From positions 11,345,489 through 11,409,488 of the forward strand of contig OX467090.1 of the NCBI GenBank assembly GCA_950106755.1: a stretch of DNA of 64,000 nt, read 5' to 3'. The DNA comes from Climacium dendroides (lineage: Eukaryota > Streptophyta > Bryopsida > Hypnales > Climaciaceae). Positions 56,102-64,000 of this stretch are shown here, piece by piece; position 1 is the stretch's first letter, and each line of letters begins with the position of its first letter. A model generated the notes under the pieces. That model saw nothing but the letters and a program-made list of their open reading frames with translations, was not told where the DNA came from and did no database searches. A program made the position numbers and the translations under genes.

Positions 56102-57081
56102 GATTTCAAACTCAATGGAAGTCTTCATTTAAATAGAACAACCTTCACACTAATTGAATGTAGCACACAATCTAACACATAAACCTTTAGCCTAAATCCT
56201 AAGTTGTTGATAGTGCAAACATTATAGGAAGAAAAATCATCAACCAATGTCCAAGTGGTGTTGTAGCTATCAATTAGTGTACTTTACTTTTGCAATAGGA
56301 TTCTTGTTTCATTTGTGTCCAAAATAGAAAGCAAAAAACATAACATTGTATAACTAGACAATAGTCTCAATATTTAGGATATTTTTTGAGTATTATTAGC
56401 TATTTAAAAAGAATCCATATTGAATTTTTTTTCAAGTACTGAGTCTAGTTATTTAAAAAAAATTTTACTTAGAATATAAGTTTTTGTAGATTTATTCACA
56501 AAGATATTTTTCCAATGTTTTCAATTTGCAATCAGAGGTTTTTCCAATTCCATTAGCTAACTTTGAACTAGTTGCTTTTTTTTTGGAAAAGGATGGTGAC
56601 TGTTAAAAATAAAACAAAAGACAATCAATCTGACTCATGCGGAATGTTTAGCTCAAGGGGCAAGCTAAAAGAGAGATGCCATTTGGTGCAAAATGCTAGA
56701 GCAAAAGATCTCACTCTTGCACCAAGTGTTCAAAAACTCATGGCAAATGAGACCTTGTCTATCTTCACTACATTTATAGTAAAATGACAAGACATGGTTC
56801 TTATAGGCCATACTAATACCCCTCCAATACTAATTGCCTTTTTTCCCCCAACAATTGAATGGTTTTCCACATACTAGAAAGGTATTAAGCTTTACAAGAT
56901 CCCCAAGGAAGGCCTTCTCAATTAATAAAATAATTGCTTGGTGTTGTTTGAGTCAAGAATTTTTTTTGAGCAATTTTTTGTTAGAAAGCAATGCAAAATT
57001 TCTCTGAGGAACATGTAGTAAAATATTACTCTTTTTTCAATGGATGAAATTGCTAAATTCTTATCAACATCACGAAAGTAT
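56102..57081. other. AT-rich intergenic DNA
   Basis: The plus frame 56572-56787 is short, lacks a recognisable motif and sits in AT-rich flanks. Nothing else was recognised. Confidence 0.45.
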
Positions 57082-57276
57082 CCCCCGACTGCAACAACAT
57101 TGTTTCAATGCTTGAACAATAAAGTACTAAAACCATACCGTTGCAATACTGCAATAATATATTTTCAATGAATAGAGTACACCCTCCATTGAAATTGTAT
57201 TGTTGCAGTACTGAAAACAATATGTTTTTAGTACTCTACTATTCAAGCATTGAAATGGTATTGTTGCAATGGGGGG
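57082..57276. repeat. Foldback element, about 195 bp, complementary along its full length
   Basis: Left CCCCCGACTGCAACAACATT, GTTTCAATGCTTGAACAATA, AAGTACTAAAAC pairs with right GTTTTTAGTACTCTACTATT, CAAGCATTGAAATGGTATTG, TTGCAATGGGGGG. Inner parts also pair (TGCAATACTGCAATAATATATTTTCAATG against CATTGAAATTGTATTGTTGCAGTACTGAAAA). The loop is about 12 bases. It is a MITE-like foldback or hairpin-RNA precursor. Confidence 0.75.
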
Positions 57277-57476
57277 CTTTTTCCCAACAAAATCTTGAGG
57301 CATCATTCTACTTTGGATGAATGTATATTATTTTAGATGAATATATGATTTTTTCATTTATATGTTGCGTATTTCATCCATATCCATGGATGTAAAAAAA
57401 TTCATCGCTTTCTGCCCTGCCCAAAATAATGAAAAAATCAAACAAATCAAACAAATATAAGAAGCCCATACAAGAC
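57277..57476. other. AT-rich spacer
   Basis: Short direct repeats of GGATGAATATAT-type sequence near 57315-57350. No gene. Confidence 0.4.
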
Positions 57477-57700
57477 AATTTTGTTCACTGTAGTAGTAGG
57501 GGTCCCCTTTCCCAAGGATGCAAAAGGGCCCCTTCCCTCATTGGTAAACAGCGTTACGAGAGTTGACAATTATTCAACCAGGGAATGTTCTCCAAATTCT
57601 TCTCTTACCAATACGAGTCCATCTACCGGAGCCGGCACTTTTTGCATAATTTACGCTTCTTCATCTACACCGTTCGTAGATAATAATCTGACATGGTAGC
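57477..57700. other. Less AT-rich island with a 72-codon open frame
   Basis: The plus frame 57481-57699 (from TTG, no ATG) reads GVPFPKDAKGPLPSLVNSVT and continues to VDNNLTW. The base composition differs sharply from both flanks. I do not recognise the product. An inserted organelle or other foreign fragment is possible but unproven. Confidence 0.35.
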
Positions 57701-57744
57701 CCTAAATAATGTACAATACAATACATTATTCATACAGGCCAATT

Positions 57745-57825
57745 CATACTATTATTCATACTTTTAAAAAAAAAATTCATGCTATTATTCATACTTTAAA
57801 AAAAAATCATACTATTATTCTTTTT
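57745..57825. repeat. Tandem repeat, period about 36 bp
   Basis: CATACTATTATTCATACTTTTAAAAAAAAAATTCATGC-type unit repeated about two and a half times. Confidence 0.8.
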
Positions 57826-58078
57826 TTCTTTCTTTCTTTTTAAAGGCACACAGGACACACCCACCCAAAAGTCCTTTTTAAGACGTCCTGCAATTACTAA
57901 GTTGCTCATTCAACCTTTCCAATAATAAATGCCATTTGCCTTGACCTACCCCAGGCAGTTCTCATCATTTAATTCCCACTAAACTTAAACTTTAAGTCAA
58001 GGTAAAAGAAAAAAAGAACGCACCACTCATTTTAGCCTTTTTTTTTTTTACCCCCCTCGGATCCCTCCCTCTTCCAAG
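57826..58078. other. Spacer, no gene
   Basis: CT-rich (57826-57842) and T-rich (58038-58050) tracts. Nothing else. Confidence 0.45.
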
Positions 58079-58125
58079 ATCCCAGGCCAGGGAGGATTGA
58101 CCCCCTTAACTTAGAGAGCATCTCC
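58079..58125. repeat. Solo end of MITE family H
   Basis: CAGGCCAGGGAGGATTGACCCCCTTAACTTAGAGAGCATCT matches the H termini at 53095 and, complemented, at 60065-60093. No partner end was found. Confidence 0.45.
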
Positions 58126-59133
58126 TGCAGCCCTTCAAATGCACAGCCCTTAAAAAAAAAAAAAAATTAATTTAAAAGGTCAATGCAAATTGTCCTTGTG
58201 TTTTAAGGGAGGAAAAAAAACACTTTCAATTGGGATTTGTCTAATTTAGAGGGGATGGCCACTTGTATATCCCCAATAGTACAATTCACTAAAATATACT
58301 TCCAACCAATTACAAATCACAAAACTTGTAAAAGTCAAAAGTAAACTGTCATTTATTTATGACAACTTGTTAATTCAAGAGAAAATATGGCTTGTAGAGG
58401 GATTAGTGACCCCTTCGAATATGACTTATTTGGTGTGTGAAGGTAAATGTAGAGGTTGATATGCATTACAATTGATTTACTTATCATCCAAAAATTAGGA
58501 GGGCGGGGATGTTTGGAGGGTTGCAGACGATGTTTTTGAAGCATTTTATGTCCACCTCTAGAAGAGCCATACTAATGGATTTTTGAGATGGCAAGAGCAG
58601 CCGGGTGAAATTCAATTCCTAATAGCATTAGAATTGCATATTTAGAGGCACGGGGCATGTAGGTTTGGCCTTCACTTCAACCTCAATAGAGTTTTAGTTT
58701 GTAAATAGGGACCTTCATGGCCCCTTGTTGTCATTGGATTTTGTATTCTAACAAGATAAAGGGCGATGTGGTGATGCCAATGCCAATGTGGAAGTCATAG
58801 TCACATTTGTGGATTGGAGTGAACCAACCCCTTACTTGTCTTTCTGAAATCCACAGTTTTTTCCCCAAAAAAACGCATGTTAAGAGAAAGAGATTCTATT
58901 TTGTACCTTGATTAATCTATTTTCTACACCATTCTTAGATAATTTGAGCCTTTGATTGCCTATATGAATTCAAAATATCTAGATTTTATGATGTGTGGTA
59001 AATAAGTGGTTCTTAGGTTTTCTCTATGGATAAAAATGAGGACAAGCAAGGAAGCCAATTCACCCAAGTCCATTTGTGAATGAAGGCATAAGTGTTGTGA
59101 ATTGAACAATTTGGGGAATCAAGAGGCAAATGT
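58126..59133. other. Intergenic DNA, no gene
   Basis: Composition is mixed; the minus frame 58353-58544 has no motif. Nothing recognised. Confidence 0.45.
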
Positions 59134-59231
59134 TGTAGAATATTTAGTACATTGTAACTAATATGACTAATGCCCTACATTATACACAAGGGCATTAGTC
59201 ACATTAGTCACAATATATAAAATCTTCCACA
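59134..59231. repeat. 98-bp hairpin, arms about 42 bp
   Basis: TGTAGAATATTTAGTACATT, GTAACTAATATGACTAATGCCC pairs with GGGCATTAGTCACATTAGTC, ACAATATATAAAATCTTCCACA around a 14-base loop (TACATTATACACAA), with about eight mismatches. Precursor-sized, or a short foldback transposon. Confidence 0.7.
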
Positions 59232-59856
59232 ATTTTTGAATGGAGGGGGAATCAATTTTTTAAGAAATTTTCTATATTTTCTATATTATATACGACAACT
59301 TGGGAAAAATTTGTGGGAGCATTGGACACTTTTAGATTTTTCTACAATTTTTGAATTGTTTTAACTCCCAACCTAGAAATAAATAAGAATTGACCTTGAC
59401 ATGTCCAATCCCTTATGTTTAGGATTTATTACAACTTTTGGGAATGCCTTAGATGATTTCTTTAATCAAGAGGTAGAATTGTCGAAGCTTTTATCAATTG
59501 TGTGTATGTGAGGGACAAAAATTCCACAACTGTCTAGTAGAAGGGTGATTTTTTTAGAATGTGTACATATTTTTTATACTATGTAATACATTTGGGTGCA
59601 AATTTGTGTAATCATGGGACACTCTTAGATTTTTCAAATTTTAGATTGAAAATTAGGATTTGGAAAGAGACCATCAGATGGCAGTTTGTGAAGGGTGTTG
59701 CTCTCTTTGGCAACCTCTATTTAACACAATGCTTTGGAGTCACCTGCCAACTATTGCTAAAGAAGTCCTTTGCCAACATTCTTGCTTTGGCCGGAAGAGA
59801 TTCTCTAGCCTTGTTTGGCATTGGATCCTTAACTCTACTACTCTCCCCTTAAAAAT
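59232..59856. other. Intergenic DNA
   Basis: The plus frames 59559-59852 and 59660-59860 overlap; one reads MAVCEGCCSLWQPLFNTMLW. No domain was recognised. 59270-59350 and 59570-59650 share ATTTGTG-GAGCA-TGGACAC-TTAGATTTTTC, a short direct repeat. Confidence 0.4.
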
Positions 59857-60093
59857 CTAAGAGGGGTGCAAGAAATGCTCTTATTGCCCCAATCAAGGAT
59901 AAATGTAAAAATTGCCCCCTATTTTGTGCTGTGTAAATTATGTATTTCTCCACCTATCTTAGCTATCTAAGACCTTTAATGAATTCAGAATTTGCAAATT
60001 TTATCATGGGTGGCAAATAAAAAATTCCAGTTTTTTTTTTTCCAGGGGTAAAACACGGGACAATAAGGGGGTCAATCCTCCCTTGGCCAACTG
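59857..60093. mobile_element. MITE family H, copy 2
   Basis: Left CTAAGAGGGGTGCAAGAAAT, GCTCTTATTGCCCC; right GGGACAATAAGGGGGTCAAT, CCTCCCTTGGCCAA. The interior matches H copy 1 (ATTGCCCCCTATTT, GAATTCAGAATTTGCAAATT, AAAAAATTCCAG, GGGGTAAAAC). Imperfect outer ends. Confidence 0.6.
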
Positions 60094-61256
60094 AAGATCC
60101 CATCATGGAACTCAGTTATTTATAGCCAAGTCTCTTTATCTTAAAAAAATAAATTATTGACTGAACTGTACATTTTGCTGTACACTCCTCCTCGCAATTT
60201 GTACAGTCACAGTATTTTCTCACTGTACTAAATTAGAATCATGTTCTGAAAAAGAAATGTTCTCCAGAGAAAGACAATGCTTGTTCATCAACTTGACTCT
60301 AAATTTGACATAACTTATAAATTCTACAGAGCTTACTGTGAAGGAAATGGGTACAATATTCATTCCATTTAGTGTCTCCGTGATTTAATGATATTCCAAC
60401 GATTTATTGTGCCATGTGGGTAGATTTACTTTTTGTGGGGAAGGATATAATATGGTAATTGGGAAATATTGTCACTGAATTTTTGAGTGAATATTTATTC
60501 AATTATGAAATGGAAAAGATGACCAAAACTCGCTCAAATGGTCACTATTGATCCTAGGTTCTCTTATTAGAAAAGTATATACGGTACTTTAGGCAAGAAT
60601 TTGTTTGTTTTGAAACATGGTATCATTTTAGGTAACCACAACTAATTGTGACCCATTTACAACCTCCAATAGATTTTTGTAGTTTATTCTTTGATGTCTC
60701 CAAAGTGTATGCTATTAAAATCTAAAATCTAATTTTGACTCCTAACAAGATTCAACAAAATTTTATACAATTTTATAATAGGATTCATTTTGAAATGCTT
60801 ATTTGGATGATTTTAGGTGTAAGTACTTTAATCTTATTTTTGAAAATAAATTGAACTCCCAAATCTTGGGACCAAATCTTATGCATTAGAAGCCATTTCA
60901 TTGACCCTATAAGAATACATCCCCCCAATGTCCAAAGTAGTCACCAAAACTCTATGATTATTAAACCAATAGGCCAATTCAATTTTGTGAAGTCATCCAT
61001 CGGACCATTGTGGTCCACAATGTCCTTATTGGGTTACCCTTGAAAAGATAAAACCTATCGTCAAGGTACTTTGCTAAATATGATATGATTTGTGGACTAA
61101 TAGGTGCATTCTTCATTTCTACAGTGATCCTAGAAAGTCATCCATCAACCACTTTAAATTGACTACACCTAAAATTGACCCCTTTCTAAGACCACCCATA
61201 CAAATTCTTTACCTAAAATTTATTTATATGATTCAAGAGAATCTACAATTGATTTT
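60094..61256. other. AT-rich intergenic with a repeat M remnant
   Basis: 60690-60831 resembles repeat M (CTCCTAACAAGATTCAACAAAATTTT, GCTTATTTGGATGATTTTAG, GTGTAAGTACTTTA). No gene recognised. Confidence 0.45.
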
Positions 61257-61445
61257 AAAATACCTATGATCAACACTTTGAAAATTTATAATTTCTTCAT
61301 ACAATATCCAAAAAAATGTATTTTAAGAGAATCTAGAATCCCTTGTCAACTACCAATAAGACTCCACAAAACTTTATCAATATAATAATAGTGGGAACCT
61401 TGGTGAATTGCTTATTTGGTCCATTTTAGGTGTTTTTACCTTTGA
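61257..61445. repeat. Dispersed repeat M, copy 2
   Basis: TTTATAATTTCTTCATACAATATCC, AAGAGAATCTAGAATCCC, ACTACCAATAAGACTCCACA, GAATTGCTTATTTGGTCCAT and TTTAGGTGTTTTTACCTTT parallel 11790-11966 in order. Confidence 0.5.
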
Positions 61446-62987
61446 AACTATTTATTTATGTTTGTTTGTTTATGAGGCGGACCACAGTAATAATAATAAC
61501 TTAATCGTCGTCACCTTCGTTGTAAACGAACCGAAAACAAGAAGTCAGGACGTATTAAAAGTGGCGAGACTTTACTGTGGACGCCGGCCGCAGTCACAAG
61601 TACCTTTTGTTCTTTGTACCTAAGCTCTGAAGTAGCCTTGTAGCCTTACTGCTCGCGCTTTTTCTTGCTTTTTTGCGAATTAGTGTCGGGCTACTTTATG
61701 ATTTCGGGAGAAATATTTGCACCGCGGTCATTCAAGAATCAGTCCTGACTCCCGAGTTACGGAGTTACACCAATTATTTGTAAGCTTAGAGTCTTTCTTG
61801 CTTGTGCTCTACAGTGGCGCTACGACGGCATACGCGAGAGATAGCCAGAGAGAGGAGGAAGACGATGATGAAGAATGATTGAGTTTGTCGCCACAGGAAC
61901 TTGGACTCGTTTTGCGTCGACGGTGTGTCAGGGAGGGGTCAAGCTCTTTGTCACTGTTTTGTTAGCGATCTTGTGAAGAAAATTCCCTTTTAAGACATTC
62001 TTTGGTGTCATTTGGCGGGATTTTGGAGAATTTGGAGGGATTTGGGAGCGATCTCTTGCTCATTTTGGTTTTGGTGAGAGCGTGAACGAGAGTGCTCGAT
62101 TTCTTGAAGTGAAGTCAACTTTCGTGTATTTTTGCTCAAGCATTGTCCTCCAGTTGTAGAACGACGGCGGTTGCTATAGTATCAAATATATATCCATTCC
62201 TTGAGCTTCGAAGTGCACTAGGCCGTTGCCGAGCGTTTGGGAGACTTTCGGAGAAAGTTTTAAGCAATTTCTTGCTCATTTCGGTGTTGATCTGCGCTTG
62301 GAAGGAAATGTTGGATTTCTAATAAGCGGAGTCAATTTTGTTGTGTTTTGGCTCGAGAATTGTGCTCCAGCTACCCAGTGGAGGAATGACAAATGTTGCT
62401 TTACTCTCAAATATCAATTCCTTGAGGTTTGAAGTGCAATTGTAGTGATAGGCCTTTGTGAAGCGTTTGGGAGAGTTTGATGCTTGACGAGCTTGGCTGC
62501 GGTGGCTTGTACCGATTTCCAGCACCTGTTTTCCTAGGAATTGGTGTGACGAATTGGGAAGGACTTTACTGCCTTGGAACACAGGTGATCAGTGGCTAAA
62601 GGAAATTGCGTGTTTGGGCCAAAATTGTGGCACTTTCACCATTTGCTTATCTCTACCTTCGTGAAGATCGTAAGTAATGTCAAGTACTAGTTCACTACTT
62701 TAGGAGGTGAAAGGATACGTGGTGATCCGAGCGTTGGATTCGAGTATTATGCTTGTTGTGGAGGCATTAAGCTTCTTGGGGTGTCACCTTCACTTTTTGC
62801 TTCGTTGGAGAACGACAAGCTCTCGCTGAGCGCAATTGGAAATACGACCGGTCGTCAACCTGAGCGTTGAATTCTTGAAGAGTTGGAGAGTATCAGTTTC
62901 TTGAAGGTCGGGGATGCACAATTTGTTACCCGGTTGGCGGAAGCAGCTATTCCTTACTTTGAATCGAAGGTTGACCTGATTGAGCGG
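61446..62987 (+). promoter_or_regulatory. Probable promoter and long 5' leader of a gene running off the right edge
   Basis: From about 61480 the sequence changes to a more even composition. It contains GA-rich stretches (GAGATAGCCAGAGAGAGGAG near 61839), an internal duplication (62055-62475) and many stop codons in all plus frames, as in an untranslated leader. It ends with a good donor, GCGG|GTGAGT, at 62988. Transcription direction is inferred from the splice sites. The frames 61408-61623, 62226-62432 and 62319-62582 are not convincing. Confidence 0.4.
62055..62475 (+). repeat. Two-copy duplication in the leader, period about 216-230 bp
   Basis: CTTGCTCATTTTGG / CTTGCTCATTTCGG, GATTTCTTGAAGTGAAGTCAA / GATTTCTAATAAGCGGAGTCAA, TGCTCAAGCATTGTCCTCCAG / GGCTCGAGAATTGTGCTCCAG, GTATCAAATATATATCCATTCCTTGAG / CTCAAATATCAATTCCTTGAG and GAGCGTTTGGGAGA / AAGCGTTTGGGAGA occur in order. 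Divergence is substantial, so it is an old duplication. Confidence 0.8.
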
Positions 62988-63135
62988 GTGAGTTCAAGAT
63001 TTCACGCATGAGTCGGCACCTGATGCATTTGGCGCCAAAGTTTGTTGGAAACTCTTTTAACGAAAGTTCTTTGTTTCTTCAATCGATTGTGATGCCGCTA
63101 CAAGGTTTATCGATGTGTTTTCTTCTTTTCCGCAG
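62988..63135 (+). other. Possible leader intron (148 bp)
   Basis: Donor GTGAGTTCAAG and acceptor TTTTCTTCTTTTCCGCAG after a T-rich tract. Predicted from sequence only. Confidence 0.4.
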
Positions 63136-63161
63136 CTGAGAGAGGCGACCGGATCAGTGAA

Positions 63162-63251
63162 ATGGTGTTGTTGCAGGCTGCAAAGAGAAGAATCAACACT
63201 ACGGTGAAGGGATTTCGGTTGAACTTAAGTAGTAATGACCTTCTATTTCTC
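63162..63251 (+). CDS. Possible first coding exon of an unidentified gene
   Basis: After the predicted acceptor an ATG opens a 30-codon frame, MVLLQAAKRRINTTVKGFRL and on to the end LLFL. It stops at a strong donor CTC|GTGAGT (63252). The frame upstream of the ATG meets a TGA in the preceding leader exon, so this ATG would be the first of its frame. I do not recognise the product; the basic N-terminus might be a targeting sequence. Without the following exons, which lie beyond or in the remaining 750 bp, it could equally be chance. Confidence 0.25.
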
Positions 63252-64000
63252 GTGAGTTCCGGTTCACATAATTTTTCACTCGTCACTAGGGAGACAATTA
63301 AATTCTATAGACTGTGAGCTGCTATGGTTTCATGTGCCAATGTTGTCGGCTTTCCTTTAGGGAAGGGGTTTCTACTTCTTGTTGAATTACATTATTTCAG
63401 TACCACATTACGAGCTCAGTATGTTTTTTTTTTCCATTAAAACAAGTAAGTGCGGGACACTTGAAGCTCAATCTTTGATAAGTTCTGTGTTCAAGTTCCA
63501 TTGGTATGGAAATTATGCTTAAGTACTTTTCAGGGTAACTCTAGAGGCTTTTGCTGGATCATAGTGTGTATCTAAGGTCCTAAATTCTTGATCCTCATGA
63601 ATTTGATAAAGGCTTGACCGCTTGAGAAGGGGTTTCAAAACTTTCGACCGCTTTTTGGGGCAAAGAAAGTGAAAATTTTCAAAAGTCTTGCACAACGCAA
63701 CTCTGTAGGATTGTCTCTTTGAAAGAGAGGAATTTTTTTGTGTTCAAAAGTGGCGTGAATGTTTTCAACCACGTGGAAAGCCGAAAAGGTCTCCTGAGCT
63801 GCTTGCGGAAAGGATCGTTTTTTCTGAACATAGCATGATGCTGGCCACATTTTAGATGATCAATTAGGCGCGCCAAGTATTCAGGCAGTCTATGAATTTG
63901 ATCTTTGAAGTCTACACCGCTTATTACCGTACCACCCTTGCTTCCATTAAGAAGACTCCGGAGCACGGCATTTTTATTACATCCTGTTAGATAGCTTTGA
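63252..64000 (+). other. Intron or unassigned sequence at the right edge
   Basis: If the exon above is real this is its downstream intron. A minus-strand frame (63679-63975, open upstream of its GTG) reads LLNGSKGGTVISGVDFKDQI and HRLPEYLARLIDHLKCG. It is fairly non-repetitive in composition, but I recognise no family. The frame continues to the window edge only if a non-ATG start is accepted. Confidence 0.35.

Overview
This window looks like nuclear DNA from a land plant. The one gene I can name encodes a PORR-domain organelle RNA-binding protein, a plant-specific family. Its promoter side carries AAACCCTA telo-box motifs, and the gene has a clean GT-AG intron. Most of the window is AT-rich intergenic sequence full of short non-autonomous DNA transposons (MITEs), two SINEs and tandem repeats. 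I see no rRNA, tRNA, CRISPR or prokaryote-style operon. I cannot name the species; a seedless plant or another lineage with large intergenic regions would fit, but this is only an impression.

Layout. 1-14000 is intergenic, with MITE families A to E (several nested in one another), two multi-copy tandem repeats (9350-9795, 13448-14008) and dispersed repeats. 14200-24100 is the only long stretch of lower repeat content and more even base composition on the left. It holds the two-exon PORR gene on the minus strand (17549-20031), a triplicated upstream region with telo-boxes (20040-20600), and flanks without convincing coding sequence. 24100-61450 is repeat-dominated: MITE families A, E, I, L, O and R, TTAA-flanked elements of 0.2-1.3 kb, four long hairpins in the window as a whole, two SINEs, a 254-bp octamer microsatellite at 34497-34750 and several minisatellites. 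61450-64000 again becomes gene-like on the plus strand: probably a long 5' leader with an internal duplication, a short intron and a possible first coding exon (63162-63251) of a gene that runs off the window.

The most notable biology is the transposon landscape. At least six MITE families with unrelated interiors share the same outer end, TA-AGGT(A/G). In three places an empty copy of the host repeat elsewhere in the window, or alignment to intact copies, shows the insertion point and supports duplication of a TA dinucleotide. A separate group with ends TTAA-CCC resembles piggyBac-type termini. No transposase gene is visible here, so all of these would be non-autonomous. Repeat boundaries were found by eye and may be off by several bases where marked approximate.
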